Positions 33,455 through 42,535 of a stretch of 64,000 nucleotides of DNA are shown one piece after another. How positions within the stretch are numbered: the stretch's first letter is position 1; each line of letters starts with the position of its first letter. The position numbers and the translations under genes were made by a program. The DNA lies in the NCBI GenBank assembly GCA_011525805.1, contig WYBR01000114.1:1-64000 (forward strand). The letters run 5' to 3'. Source of the stretch: Vicinamibacteraceae bacterium (GTDB taxonomy: Bacteria > Planctomycetota > Phycisphaerae > Phycisphaerales > UBA5793). The notes under the pieces are model-generated. The model had not been told where the DNA came from. It did not search any database and saw only the letters and a program-made list of their open reading frames with translations.

Positions 33455-35770
33455 TCAGTTCAACCGGAGCATCTTGCGGCCGATCCACTCGGTCGTGAGC
33501 AGCAGCACGACAAGGATGAGGCACAAAGGTGTGTCCCACAGCGGCTCGACGAGATCCATCGGCGTGCGGATGGAGCGGTTGGGCAGGTCGCGCAGCGCCT
33601 CGAGCGGCGCGGCTTGGCCGCCCGCGGAGGGATCGATCACCTGGCCGCCCGTCTCCTCCGCCAGCGTCCGGAGCAACTCGTGATCCGCGTCGGGACGGCG
33701 CATCTCGTCCTCCGGCCGGGCCACTTCGATCCGCTGACCGAGGTCGAATCGCGCCAGCGCCGGATCGACGATTCGCACCTCGAGGATTCCGGCGCGGTCC
33801 GGCACGTACGCCGCCTCGTAGCGCGTCAGCGTGTCGTCCACGGCCGAGAGCGAGAGGGCCACGACTGAGCCGTCGGCGGGATCGACGAGTTCGACGGGAA
33901 TCTCCGAGACGGCTCGCTGGGCGAGTTCGGCGTCGAGGAGGCGCAGTTCGATCACGATCGGCTGGCCGACCTCGGCCCTGCGGGGATTCACCGTCAGCGC
34001 CGCCGGCCGGCCCGAGAGCGTGAGGCGGTCGCGGCCGAGCATGCGGATGAGTTGGTTCCAGAACTGCTCTTGGAGGAGGTCGCCCAGCCCGAAGCGCCAC
34101 CGCCACGTCTCGTCCGTGGCGACGAACACGCTCTGCCCCGCGCCGAAGCGCATGAAGGTCACGAGCGGGAGCGGCTCGCCGCCGTCGAATGGCTGGGCGG
34201 TTGTCGCCAGCACTTCGACGGCCGGCTTGAGCGCCCGACGGTCGAGGCGCAGCGCCCATTGCAGATCGGCCCAGGGCTGGCTCGGATCGGTGAGCACCTC
34301 CCACGCGTCGCGGTCGCCGAGCATCAATTGCAGCACGCTCAGGCGGTGGGCCGTGTCGGTCGGCTGCATGCGCACCGGCTCGCCGACGAGCGGCAGGTTG
34401 AGATTGCCCCGCATGGGAAGCAGCGCCGAGAGCGGGCTGTCGGCGAACGCGCTCGGATTGGCGCGCGCGCCGGCGATGAACAGCAGGCCCGCCCCCCGCT
34501 CGGACACGTGCGCTCGGATCATGTCCTGCTGCGCCGCGGAGAAAAAGTCCGCGTGGACGTCGCCGAGGACGATCACGTCATACGGCTCCCACTCCTCGGG
34601 CGAGTTTGGCAGCCGCGTGATCGGCGTGTTGCCCTCCTGCGCGAAGTCGCGGTCGGCCGAAAGGAGCATCACGCTCGAGTCGATCGTCCGTTCGCGGATG
34701 GTCATGTCCTTGATCCAGCGGTATTCCCATCGCGGCCGGGCCTCGACGTAGAGCACCTTGAGTGGTCGATCGACGAGGTCGATGTCGAACTCGCGCTCGT
34801 TGTTGCCTTCGATGAGGTCGAGGCCGGCGGACTCGATGACGACGCGCCACGTCGCCGGGCCGGCCAGGCGCGGGCGGGCGAGCAGCGTCACGCGGTCGCG
34901 TTCGTCGCCCGGGCCGAGCGTCTCGCTGTCGTAGACCTCGCCGGTGAGGGCGTCGACGAGTCTGACTTCGGCCGCGGCGCCATCGCGGCCGTCCCCGAGG
35001 CGGTCGATCGTCACATCGACGGGCACGATGTCGTGGGCGAAGGCGCGGGTGGGCGATTCCACGCGCCCGACGGCGAGATCGCGCACCGCCTCGCCCGAGC
35101 CCAGCGGGACGACGATGATCGGCACGGCGTTGGCCTCGAGTTGCCGCAGCACGGCCCGCGTCGCCGGCTGGGGCGTCTGCCCGTCGGAAAAGAGCACGAT
35201 CGAGTTGACCGGCCTTGCCGACAGGCGGCGCAGCGCCTGGTCGAGCGACGCGGCCAGCAGCGTCCGCCGACCCTGCGGCTCATCGAGCCTGGGCGGACCC
35301 GCGGGCCCGGACGGCTCCAGGTCGTAGGCTCCTTCATCGAAGCCCAGCCACAGCGTCTCGTGGTCGGCCGCGACGGCGTCGAGCACCCCCGACGAGGCGC
35401 TCAGCACGCGGCGCAGTTGCTCTTCCCGGCTGATGCGCCCGGGCAGGTCGCCGATTGACATTGATCTGGACCGGTCGAGAAGGTACACGACCCAGTCGCG
35501 CTCGATGAGTTCGCGCGGAACGACGATCGCCGGACCGGCGAGGAGCGCGACGAGCAGCAGGAGCAGAGCCGCGCGGGCGAGCGCCATGGCGCCGCGGCCG
35601 CGGCGATTGCCGATCAGCCCGCTGTAACTCCACACCGCGTACAGGCCCAGGAGCACGATCGCCAGCACCCACAGCCATCCCGGCAGCGGCCGCTCCCACC
35701 CCAGCGCCATGTTCTGCGCGTCGGGCGGGAGGCGGTCGAGGTTGAGCAGCCAGCGCCACAGGTCGTTCAT
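33455..35770 (-). CDS. Membrane protein with VWA and GATase-like domains (Bat operon)
   Basis: A 771-residue membrane protein. ATG 35770 overlaps the stop of the gene before it (ATGA), which fixes the start. Two membrane helices (about 32-50 and 63-85) precede a von Willebrand A domain with a MIDAS-like VYLLDRSRSMSIGD. After a long beta-rich middle comes a class I glutamine-amidotransferase-like segment (YDVIVLGDVHADFF... GLLFIAGARANP), as in other planctomycete and Bacteroidetes operon members. A last helix near the C-terminus (LCLILVVLLLTTEWIG) is followed by a basic end. Last gene of the moxR operon. The operon type is linked to envelope stress and metallo-chaperone roles; the exact job is unknown. 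Confidence 0.8.
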   Translation of the reverse strand: MNDLWRWLLNLDRLPPDAQNMALGWERPLPGWLWVLAIVLLGLYAVWSYSGLIGNRRGRGAMALARAALLLLLVALLAGPAIVVPRELIERDWVVYLLDRSRSMSIGDLPGRISREEQLRRVLSASSGVLDAVAADHETLWLGFDEGAYDLEPSGPAGPPRLDEPQGRRTLLAASLDQALRRLSARPVNSIVLFSDGQTPQPATRAVLRQLEANAVPIIVVPLGSGEAVRDLAVGRVESPTRAFAHDIVPVDVTIDRLGDGRDGAAAEVRLVDALTGEVYDSETLGPGDERDRVTLLARPRLAGPATWRVVIESAGLDLIEGNNEREFDIDLVDRPLKVLYVEARPRWEYRWIKDMTIRERTIDSSVMLLSADRDFAQEGNTPITRLPNSPEEWEPYDVIVLGDVHADFFSAAQQDMIRAHVSERGAGLLFIAGARANPSAFADSPLSALLPMRGNLNLPLVGEPVRMQPTDTAHRLSVLQLMLGDRDAWEVLTDPSQPWADLQWALRLDRRALKPAVEVLATTAQPFDGGEPLPLVTFMRFGAGQSVFVATDETWRWRFGLGDLLQEQFWNQLIRMLGRDRLTLSGRPAALTVNPRRAEVGQPIVIELRLLDAELAQRAVSEIPVELVDPADGSVVALSLSAVDDTLTRYEAAYVPDRAGILEVRIVDPALARFDLGQRIEVARPEDEMRRPDADHELLRTLAEETGGQVIDPSAGGQAAPLEALRDLPNRSIRTPMDLVEPLWDTPLCLILVVLLLTTEWIGRKMLRLN

Positions 35771-37989
35771 GTTGCGCGGCCTCCGGCTGCGATCGTCGAG
35801 GTCAGCGCCAGACGGTCGGCGTCGAGTCCGCCGCCTTCGAGTTCGCGCCGCAGGCCATGGCTGAACCGGCGAGCCAGGATCGTTTCGAGCAGCGTCAGCG
35901 CCAGCACCGCCAGCAGCAGCGCGAGGCTGACTTCGCCCCACGTCGTCTGTTCGGCCAGGGCCGTCGCGCTCTCGTCGAGCCAGCGCCAGGCGCCGCTCGT
36001 CGCCAGCCAGTCGCGCACCTGCGCGGCCCCGAGCGCCTCAGTGCGGGCGGCGTCGGGCTCAACGTTGACGCCGAGCCGGCCAAGCGCCGCGCCTCGCTCA
36101 TCGAGCACGTCGTAGACGCCGGCCTCGGCGATCGGCCGGTCGAGGCGCGCCGCGCCGTCGCGATCGAGGATGGTGATCGCCTCGCCGCCCGGTGCGCGAA
36201 GCGTCGCCGCGCCGAACGGAAGCGCCGCCGCCAGCGCCTCTCCGGGAGCGAGCGACCGCTGCTGATAGGCGTGGCCGATCCCCTGCCGCACCACCTCGTG
36301 AACCAGCGCCACCATGAAGGGCTTGGCGGGCAGGCTCGTCCACTCGAGGTGAACGGCGCTGGCGAGGTAGACGACCGATCCTCTCCGCGTCCCGCCGCCC
36401 GGGCTCCAGACCATCCACGGCGAGCCGTCCGAGAGCCGCAGCACGACCTGGCTCGGTTCCACTCCCTCCGCGACGGGGAGCACGCGCGCCACGCGCACAG
36501 GCTTGATGAGTTCCCCGAGTTCGCTTCCGAGCAGCGCGAGCAGTTCGCTCGTCGGCTGGTCGTCGGCGAGGGCAACGTCGGTTTCACCTTCGCCCGCGGC
36601 GACCGCTTCCCGCGCCCAGCGCCAGTCGAGTCCGAGGCGCGACGCGGCCAGGTCCGTCCACGTCGCGACCTGGTCCCGCTCTGACGGCGCGATCCAGAGC
36701 AGGCCGCCCGCATCGAGGAACTCGCCGAGAACGCCCCAGCCTTCGTCCGTCACCAGATCGGGTCGCGTGAGGATGGCGGCCTGGAGGCGCCGCATCGCGG
36801 CGCGATCGATCGACGCCGGATCGAGGTCCATCAGGCTGATCTGCGATCCCGTTCCCGGGTCAAGCGCCCGCCGGAACCACGACCCGCTGGGGTAGGATGC
36901 GAGATCGCCCGGTCGGCCGAACTCGCGCCGATCGAGCACGGCGACGCGCAGGGCCTCGCGCACCTCGAGGACGTTGAATCGCGCGTTGTCGGCCGCGAGG
37001 GCGTCGCGGTCGATCGAGGCGGTTACGACGACTTCGCCCGCCTCGACGCCGCGCAGATCGAGCCGCAGGTCCACGGTCGCTTCGCTCTGGCCCCGGCTCC
37101 AGCGCACGGTCGCGGGCGGGGGCGCCGCGAGAGGCTCGGCGCTGAGGCGCACGACCGTAACCGCCTCGTCGCTCGTCTCCCCGACGCGGCGCAGGCGGAC
37201 GGTGAACTGCCCGCTCAGGTCCGTCGCGCCGGCGAGCGCGACGCGGCGCATCGAGTCGATCGACGTCACCTGCACGTTGCGCACCGACTCGGCCGCGGGC
37301 GTGGAGGCGATGAGCGTGACCGGCCGCCCCTCGATCGCCAATCGCGCGCTCAGCGGCCTCGTCAAGTCCGCCGAACCGCTCAGAAAGTCGCTCAGCAGGT
37401 AGACGAACGCGGGACTCGGGTCATCCTGGCGCAGCGTGATGGACTCGCGCACGCGGTTGAGGGCGGCGTCAAGGTCGGCCGGCGCATGCACCGCCGCCAT
37501 CTCCCCGAGGCGCGCCAGCACCGCGGCGTGATCGACTGCCGGCGGATCGACGAGCGCTTCGATCGGCCGCGCCGCCGAGACGAGCGCGACGCGATCCGAC
37601 GCGGTCAGGGTGTTGATGATGGCCGTGGCGCTCTGGCGGTGGCGCTGCAGCGCCGTGGTGCCCGCCGCGTCGGTGACCGTTGATGCCACGCCGTTGTCGA
37701 TGATGAGGTAGACGACGCGGCTGCCCGGCCCGATGGGCAGGGCCGAATCGCTCAGCAGCGGCCGCGCCAGCGCCAGGCCGAGAAGCGCCAGAATCAGGCA
37801 GCGCACCGCCAGCAGCAGCCACTGCTCGAGTCGCATGCGGTGGCGCGAGCGCCGGTAGGCCTCGAGCAGAAAGCGCATCGCGCCCCACTCGATCGGCCGG
37901 CGGCGCTGGCGGAACAGCAGGTGAATGATGATCGGGATCGCCACCGCGGCGAGTCCGGCGATCGCAAGGCCGGCGTGAACGAAGTTCAT
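35767..37989 (-). CDS. BatA N-terminal domain / VWA-like membrane protein
   Basis: A 740-residue protein. The N-terminus is the classic aerotolerance-regulator (BatA) domain: a helix (GLAIAGLAAVAIPIIIHLLF), the RQRRRPIEWGAMRFL loop and a second helix (LLLAVRCLILALLGLALARP). A VWA-like region follows (VVYLIIDNGVAST), with the MIDAS DxSxS not intact (DNGVAST), then a GATase-like region (AAILTRPDLVTDEGWGVL). A last helix lies at about 690-710. Both ends overlap neighbours by four bases (ATGA at 37986-37989 and 35767-35770), so the operon is translationally coupled. Confidence 0.85.
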   Translation of the reverse strand: MNFVHAGLAIAGLAAVAIPIIIHLLFRQRRRPIEWGAMRFLLEAYRRSRHRMRLEQWLLLAVRCLILALLGLALARPLLSDSALPIGPGSRVVYLIIDNGVASTVTDAAGTTALQRHRQSATAIINTLTASDRVALVSAARPIEALVDPPAVDHAAVLARLGEMAAVHAPADLDAALNRVRESITLRQDDPSPAFVYLLSDFLSGSADLTRPLSARLAIEGRPVTLIASTPAAESVRNVQVTSIDSMRRVALAGATDLSGQFTVRLRRVGETSDEAVTVVRLSAEPLAAPPPATVRWSRGQSEATVDLRLDLRGVEAGEVVVTASIDRDALAADNARFNVLEVREALRVAVLDRREFGRPGDLASYPSGSWFRRALDPGTGSQISLMDLDPASIDRAAMRRLQAAILTRPDLVTDEGWGVLGEFLDAGGLLWIAPSERDQVATWTDLAASRLGLDWRWAREAVAAGEGETDVALADDQPTSELLALLGSELGELIKPVRVARVLPVAEGVEPSQVVLRLSDGSPWMVWSPGGGTRRGSVVYLASAVHLEWTSLPAKPFMVALVHEVVRQGIGHAYQQRSLAPGEALAAALPFGAATLRAPGGEAITILDRDGAARLDRPIAEAGVYDVLDERGAALGRLGVNVEPDAARTEALGAAQVRDWLATSGAWRWLDESATALAEQTTWGEVSLALLLAVLALTLLETILARRFSHGLRRELEGGGLDADRLALTSTIAAGGRAT

Positions 37990-38939
37990 CCGCGCCTCCT
38001 CTGCCCCTGCGCCATCCGCCTTGCGAGGAAGTGGCTGAGCACCGGGCCGAGCGAATCGTGCGAGTCGATGCGCTGGTAGTCGAAGTGAAAGCCGCGGGCC
38101 GTCTTTTCGAGCGTGCGGCAGTGCTCACCGAGGATATCGAGATAGGCCTGCCGCAACGAGCGCGGGTCGAGGTTGAGCCGGCCCTCCTCCTCCATGCCCT
38201 CGAAGGGCGCGGGGGTGCGGAAGTCGAAGCGCATCTCCTGCCGGTCGAGCACCTGGAAGAGAATGAGGTCGTGGCCGCGGTGGCGCACCCGGGCCATGGC
38301 GCTGCGGATCTGCTCGGGGTCGTCGAAGAAGTCGCTGATGATGACGAAGAGGACGCGATTGGTCACCTTGCCCAGCGCCTGGTCGACGCAGCGGGCGATG
38401 TTCGTCGGCGCCTCGACGGGATGGGTGTTGAGGGCGGAGATGATCTGCCGCCAGTGCCCGCCGGCGCTGCTGCGGTTGACGAGCGCCCGCACGGCGTCGG
38501 CGTAGACGATCATGCCGACGCGGTCCTGCTGCTGGAGGGCGAGAAACGCCATCGCGGCGCCGAGGGCGGTGGCGTGATCGAACTTGCGCCAGATGCGCTT
38601 GGTGGCGTCCTCACCCGTCGCGTTGAGCGTGCCGAAGCGCATCGAGCCCGAGGAATCGACGAGGAGGACCACGTCGAGGTTCGTCTCCTGCTCATACTGC
38701 TTGAGGTAGAGTTTGTCGCTGCGGCCGAAGACTTTCCAGTCGAGGTGCCGAATGTCATCGCCCTGGACGTACTGGCGGTGCTGGGCGAACTCGACGGAGA
38801 AGCCGTAGTACGGGCTGGCGTGCATGCCCGAGCGAATGCCCTCGACGATCATGCGGGCGCGCAACTCAAACGCGCCGAGGCGCGCCAGCGTCGCGGGGGC
38901 GAGATAGTCGTCGGTCTGGAGAGGGGTGGCGGGCGGCAT
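37986..38939 (-). CDS. DUF58 family protein
   Basis: A 317-residue DUF58 protein, the usual partner of MoxR ATPases. The family core is GMHASPYYGFSVEF, YVQGDDIRHLDWKVFGRSDK and YLKQYEQETNL, followed by a VWA fold with intact MIDAS start LLVDSSGSMR and IISDFFDDPEQI. The start used is ATG 38939, with GGTTGAG upstream; an in-frame ATG at 39023 would extend across the divergent gene's promoter. It couples to the BatA gene by an ATGA overlap. It is separated from moxR by an oppositely oriented two-gene insertion, which is unusual. Confidence 0.88.
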   Translation of the reverse strand: MPPATPLQTDDYLAPATLARLGAFELRARMIVEGIRSGMHASPYYGFSVEFAQHRQYVQGDDIRHLDWKVFGRSDKLYLKQYEQETNLDVVLLVDSSGSMRFGTLNATGEDATKRIWRKFDHATALGAAMAFLALQQQDRVGMIVYADAVRALVNRSSAGGHWRQIISALNTHPVEAPTNIARCVDQALGKVTNRVLFVIISDFFDDPEQIRSAMARVRHRGHDLILFQVLDRQEMRFDFRTPAPFEGMEEEGRLNLDPRSLRQAYLDILGEHCRTLEKTARGFHFDYQRIDSHDSLGPVLSHFLARRMAQGQRRRG

Positions 38940-38967
38940 GAGTTTCTCAACCGAGGTGATGATGAAC

Positions 38968-38996
38968 TTGGCGGATCTTTTGTCCTTTGGTAGGAT
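38968..38996 (+). promoter_or_regulatory. Sigma70-type promoter of the DUF4258 gene pair
   Basis: TTGGCG (38968-38973), 17 bases, TAGGAT (38991-38996). Transcription would start near 39003, 25 bases before the GTG at 39028. It lies over the start region of the divergent DUF58 gene. Confidence 0.5.
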
Positions 38997-39027
38997 AGGT
39001 TGAAGCAGACGAATTCGAGACACGACC

Positions 39028-39312
39028 GTGGGCCAACTCTTCGACCGAATTCGGGCAGCCGTGGAAGCGGATCGCTACGCGGTTGCTCTTCATGCGGCGC
39101 AGCGACTGCGCGAGCGCCGAGTTCCGCAATGGCAGGCCGTGAGCGGGCTTCGTGACGCGACGCTTCTGGCGGAGCGGCCGCGCGCGCGACCGAATCCCTG
39201 TGTCGAAGTCGAGCAGATGCTTGCGGACGGCACGCCGGTTAAAGCCGTCTGGGCGTGGCTTCCCTATGATCAGGCAGCCAAACTGGTGACGCTGCATTAT
39301 CTGAACAGGTGA
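39028..39312 (+). CDS. DUF4258-family protein, toxin-like
   Basis: A 94-residue protein starting at GTG 39028. FDRIRAAVEADRYAVALHAA with QRLRERRV, then VEVEQMLADGTPVKAVWAWL and KLVTLHYLNR, follow the DUF4258 layout: helix, His-containing helix, then a three-strand sheet, an RelE/ParE-like small fold. Families of this kind are usually the toxin of toxin-antitoxin pairs. A second small gene starts three bases after its stop. Both lie on the plus strand inside the minus-strand moxR operon. Confidence 0.6.
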   Translation: MGQLFDRIRAAVEADRYAVALHAAQRLRERRVPQWQAVSGLRDATLLAERPRARPNPCVEVEQMLADGTPVKAVWAWLPYDQAAKLVTLHYLNR

Positions 39313-39315
39313 ACG

Positions 39316-39549
39316 ATGAGGCTCAAAGGCGAACGCGCCAAGCAGACGATGTGGTTTGAGAGCGGCTCCCATGCTGTTCGCGTCGTGGTCGAGGCTGTGT
39401 ACCCGCGCGACGACCCGTCTGAACCGTGTTTCGAGCCTGATGTTGTGAAGTTTCTGAGCGAAGTTCAAGAACGCGCCAACGCCGGCGACATCGAGTGGCT
39501 CAAGACCGTCGGCGATGTGTACGTCCTCGCGCACGCGAAGTCGGCGTAG
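39316..39549 (+). CDS. Small partner of the DUF4258 gene (putative antitoxin)
   Basis: A 77-residue protein starting three bases after the upstream stop, so translationally coupled. It has a strand-rich first half (TMWFESGSHAVRVVVEAVY) and a helical second half (DVVKFLSEVQERANAGDIEW). It lacks the CxxC zinc finger of YgiT-type antitoxins that often partner DUF4258, so the antitoxin assignment rests only on position and size. Confidence 0.55.
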   Translation: MRLKGERAKQTMWFESGSHAVRVVVEAVYPRDDPSEPCFEPDVVKFLSEVQERANAGDIEWLKTVGDVYVLAHAKSA

Positions 39550-39581
39550 ATGACGTCCATTCATCAACGTCACCGTCCATC

Positions 39582-40670
39582 TCACTTCAACACCGCATCC
39601 ATCTTCCGCATCGTCGCCGCGTCGGTGCCTTCCACCGGGATCGTCTCCAGCAGGCTCTCGATGATGTGGTCCGTCGTGACGCCGTCGGCTTCGGCGTTGA
39701 AGTTGGTGATGATGCGGTGCCGCATGACGGGGCGGGCGACGGCGCGGATGTGCTCGGGCATCACGTGCGTGCCCCCCGCGAGGATCGCCTTCGCCTTGGC
39801 CGCGAGGACGAGGTACTGGCTGGCGCGCGGCCCGGCGCCCCACGAGAGATAGTCCGTCACGATCCTGGGTTTCACCGCCTCCGGGTCGCGCACCCGCGTG
39901 GCGCGGACGAGATTGAGCGCGTAACGCAGCACGTGATCGGCCACGGGGACCTGCCGCACGAGGTCCTGCACCGTCGCCACGTCCTCGCCGCTCAGGACGG
40001 CGGTGATCGTCGCCGCGTGCGTCGCCGTCGTGCGCCGGATCACCTCCAGTTCCTGCTCGGGCTTCGGGTAGCCGATGCGGATCATGAACATGAAGCGGTC
40101 GAGTTGGGCTTCGGGCAGGGGGTAGGTTCCCTCCTGCTCGATGGGGTTCTGGGTGGCGAGGACGAAGAAGGGCTTGGGCAGCGGGTGGCCGTGCCCCCCC
40201 ACCGTCACCTGCCCCTCCTGCATCGCTTCGAGCAGCGCCGCCTGCGTCTTGGGCGGCGTGCGGTTGATCTCATCGGCCAGAATCACGTTGGCGAAGACCG
40301 GGCCGCGCACGAAGCGCAGGCTCCGCTGACCCGTCGCCTTGTCTTCGTCGATCACTTCCGTGCCCGTGATGTCCGCGGGCATGAGATCGGGCGTGAACTG
40401 CACGCGGCTGAAGCGCAGGTTGAGCGTCCGCGCGATCGTCGAGATGAGCAGCGTCTTGGCCAGGCCCGGCACGCCTTCGAGGATCGCGTGGCCGTGGCAG
40501 AAGAGGGTAATGAGCATCTGCTCGACGACCTCATCCTGCCCGACGATGACTTTGGCAATCTCGCTGCGCAGCCGCTCGTAGGCCTCGCGCGTCTGGCGGA
40601 TGGCGCTCTCGGGGTCGGTGGCGACGGTGGCGATGGCGCGGGGGGTGATCGGCGATCCGGAGTCCGACAT
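39582..40670 (-). CDS. moxR: MoxR-family AAA+ ATPase
   Basis: A 362-residue AAA+ ATPase. Walker A is GVPGLAKT at 66-73, Walker B VILADEINR, sensor 1 LATQNPIEQEGTYPLPEAQL and the arginine-finger region DRFMFMIRIGYP. MoxR proteins act with DUF58/VWA partners as chaperones that load metal cofactors or remodel envelope enzymes. AGAGGA precedes the ATG and TATACT lies about 120 bases upstream. Its usual partners (37986, 35767, 33455) follow on the same strand but after a 640-base gap occupied by a plus-strand gene pair. Confidence 0.93.
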   Translation of the reverse strand: MSDSGSPITPRAIATVATDPESAIRQTREAYERLRSEIAKVIVGQDEVVEQMLITLFCHGHAILEGVPGLAKTLLISTIARTLNLRFSRVQFTPDLMPADITGTEVIDEDKATGQRSLRFVRGPVFANVILADEINRTPPKTQAALLEAMQEGQVTVGGHGHPLPKPFFVLATQNPIEQEGTYPLPEAQLDRFMFMIRIGYPKPEQELEVIRRTTATHAATITAVLSGEDVATVQDLVRQVPVADHVLRYALNLVRATRVRDPEAVKPRIVTDYLSWGAGPRASQYLVLAAKAKAILAGGTHVMPEHIRAVARPVMRHRIITNFNAEADGVTTDHIIESLLETIPVEGTDAATMRKMDAVLK

Positions 40671-40790
40671 GCTGCATCCATCCTCTCGAAGGCGCTTCGG
40701 GGCGATGCACGGCTCGCCCCCGGGCCGCCCCGGCCCGGCAGGCGATACCGCCCGCGCAAGGAAGATCGGCCCGGCGCCCGCACCAGGTCG

Positions 40791-40796
40791 AGTATA
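40791..40796 (-). promoter_or_regulatory. Candidate -10 box of moxR
   Basis: TATACT on the minus strand, 121 bases before the moxR ATG. The -35 region is weak. Confidence 0.4.
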
Positions 40797-40850
40797 GTCG
40801 CCGCCTGGTCAAACCGTTGCACGCTGCGATCGAGGCCTGGCGCAACGACA

Positions 40851-40880
40851 GCCTCCGACGGATGCCTGTCCGTCGGAGGC
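40851..40880. terminator. Perfect hairpin between moxR leader and the gene at 40939
   Basis: GCCTCCGACGG (40851-40861) and CCGTCGGAGGC (40870-40880) pair perfectly over 11 bp around an 8-nt loop. It is 59 bases past the stop of the minus-strand gene that ends at 40939, with no T-run in that direction. It may be a terminator or a dispersed palindrome. Confidence 0.5.
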
Positions 40881-40938
40881 CGGGAGGTGTTTTCGGCTCC
40901 CTCGCCGGTCCGCGGCGAAGGGCTGCTCGTTCGAGGCG

Positions 40939-41556
40939 TTACTTCTGCATCGAAGCCGTCTCAACCGGGCCGGGCACGCTGCCGTCAGTAATGAGCACGC
41001 GCGTGGGCGAGAGGCGATGCACCTCGAGCGGCAGGTCGCGCGTCGAGGGATTCCTTCCGGGGACGGGGATGATCATGATGGGCTCGGGCGCCGCCCCCTC
41101 GGACTGCTCCTCCACGCTCGCCGGCCGGATCGCGCGGCGCACCAGCCGCGCCTGGTTCACCATTCCCGACTCATTGAGCCAGTAGCGTTGAGCGCGGTAC
41201 AACTGGCCCGGCGTGCCGGGGCGGAAGGAGGAGAACGGATCGAACGAAATCGCCACCTCGCCGACGAGCGCGTGCGCCCGCACGAAGGTGTCCGCCGGGG
41301 CGCCGTACCACGCCGGGCCGGGCGTTGCGCACCAGGGTTGATCGGCGGGCGTGCGGCTGAGCACCCGCTCGCCGTCGATGATGAACTCGGGGGTGGCGGG
41401 CATGTCGCGGCTGACGATGCGCGACCGGCCGTAGGGATACGGGGTGCATTCGAGGAGCACTTCGCGCAGGCTGCCGCGCGACACCGGCTCGTTGAGGATG
41501 TAGTTGGGGTTGGCGGCGCCCAAGGCCGCGGCGGCGCAGAGAACAAGAACGCTCAT
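40939..41556 (-). CDS. Exported protein of unknown function
   Basis: A 205-residue protein. AAAGGC lies eight bases before ATG 41556. The N-terminus (SVLVLCAAAALGAANP) is a short signal peptide. The rest has no cysteine cluster and reads RGSLREVLLECTPYPYGRSR, then PMIIIPVPGRNPS-like proline-rich text. No family recognised. It is divergent from rex. A much longer upstream extension (to 41919) is open but has no protein-like features. Confidence 0.65.
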   Translation of the reverse strand: MSVLVLCAAAALGAANPNYILNEPVSRGSLREVLLECTPYPYGRSRIVSRDMPATPEFIIDGERVLSRTPADQPWCATPGPAWYGAPADTFVRAHALVGEVAISFDPFSSFRPGTPGQLYRAQRYWLNESGMVNQARLVRRAIRPASVEEQSEGAAPEPIMIIPVPGRNPSTRDLPLEVHRLSPTRVLITDGSVPGPVETASMQK

Positions 41557-41860
41557 GGTCGTGCCTTTCTTCAGTTGGAGGGACCGCCGGTCGCGATGCA
41601 ACCGCCGTGCCCGGCCCCGCCGATCGCCGCGCCGCAGGAACGCGGACGTTGACTGTGCGGCGTGTTGCCGCGACGCGACATTCAGATGCGGCGTCACCGC
41701 AACGCGGCGGCCCCAGGCGGGCCGGTTCGATCCGCGCCCTCCGACGGAGTATGGTACACGGTGGCGGCCCGGGCGCAAGGCCCGGTCGCCGCCGGGCGGC
41801 GGAAAACTGCCCCGGATTCGACCACTTTTGCGGTTATCGAACCTTTCGCACGGGTGTGCC

Positions 41861-42520
41861 ATGTCCCGCAACCCCGCGGCCCGCGAGCCGTTGCCCTCGA
41901 TCCCCCTTCCCGCCGTCAAGCGCCTCAGCCTCTATCTTCGCGAGATCGAGGAACTGCTGGACCACGGCCGTACGACGGTGTCGTCCAAGCAACTGGGGCA
42001 GGCGTTGAGCCTGACCGATGCGCAGGTGCGCAAAGACCTCGGGTACTTCGGGCAGTTCGGCCAGCCGGGCATCGGCTACAGCGTCGCGCAACTGGCCGCG
42101 GAACTGCGCCGGCTGCTCGGGAGCGACCAGGTCTCCAACGTCTGCCTCGTCGGGGTGGGCAACATCGGCCGGGCGCTGCTCGACCACGCGGGCTTTCGGC
42201 GCAAGGGCTTTCACCTCGTGGGCGCGTTCGACGTGAGCGAGTCGATCGTGGGCCAGAGCGTTCACGGCGTGACGGTGCATCCGATGGCCGACCTGCCGCG
42301 CGTGGTGCGCGAGCAGGCGGTGCGCTTCGGCGTGATCGCCGTGCCCGCCCCGGCGGCGCAGAGCGTGTGCGACGCCCTCGTCCGCGCGGGCGTCTCAGGC
42401 ATCCTCAACTTCGCGCCCAAGCGCCTGCAGGTCCCGCCGCACGTCTCGATCAACAGCGTCGATCTCGCCGTGCAACTCGAGCAACTCGCCTTCCAGGTCA
42501 TGCTCGCGCAGCGGGGATAA
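41861..42520 (+). CDS. rex: Redox-sensing transcriptional repressor Rex
   Basis: A 219-residue NADH/NAD+-sensing repressor. The winged-helix domain holds KRLSLYLREIEELLDHGRTT and LTDAQVRKDLGYFGQFGQPG, a very conserved Rex helix. The Rossmann fold starts VCLVGVGNIGRALL (94-107), the GxGxxG NADH site. The C-terminal swap helix is AVQLEQLAFQVMLA. The start ATG 41861 fits family length. Rex normally represses fermentation and respiratory genes when NADH is low. I could not find a convincing Rex operator (TTGTGAANNNNTTCACAA-like) in the window. Confidence 0.96.
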   Translation: MSRNPAAREPLPSIPLPAVKRLSLYLREIEELLDHGRTTVSSKQLGQALSLTDAQVRKDLGYFGQFGQPGIGYSVAQLAAELRRLLGSDQVSNVCLVGVGNIGRALLDHAGFRRKGFHLVGAFDVSESIVGQSVHGVTVHPMADLPRVVREQAVRFGVIAVPAPAAQSVCDALVRAGVSGILNFAPKRLQVPPHVSINSVDLAVQLEQLAFQVMLAQRG

Positions 42521-42535
42521 AGAGCCGGAGTCGCC

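Noticed and set aside
41557-41860. A Rex operator in the rex promoter region
   Set aside because: No sequence close to TTGTGAANNNNTTCACAA could be found by eye.
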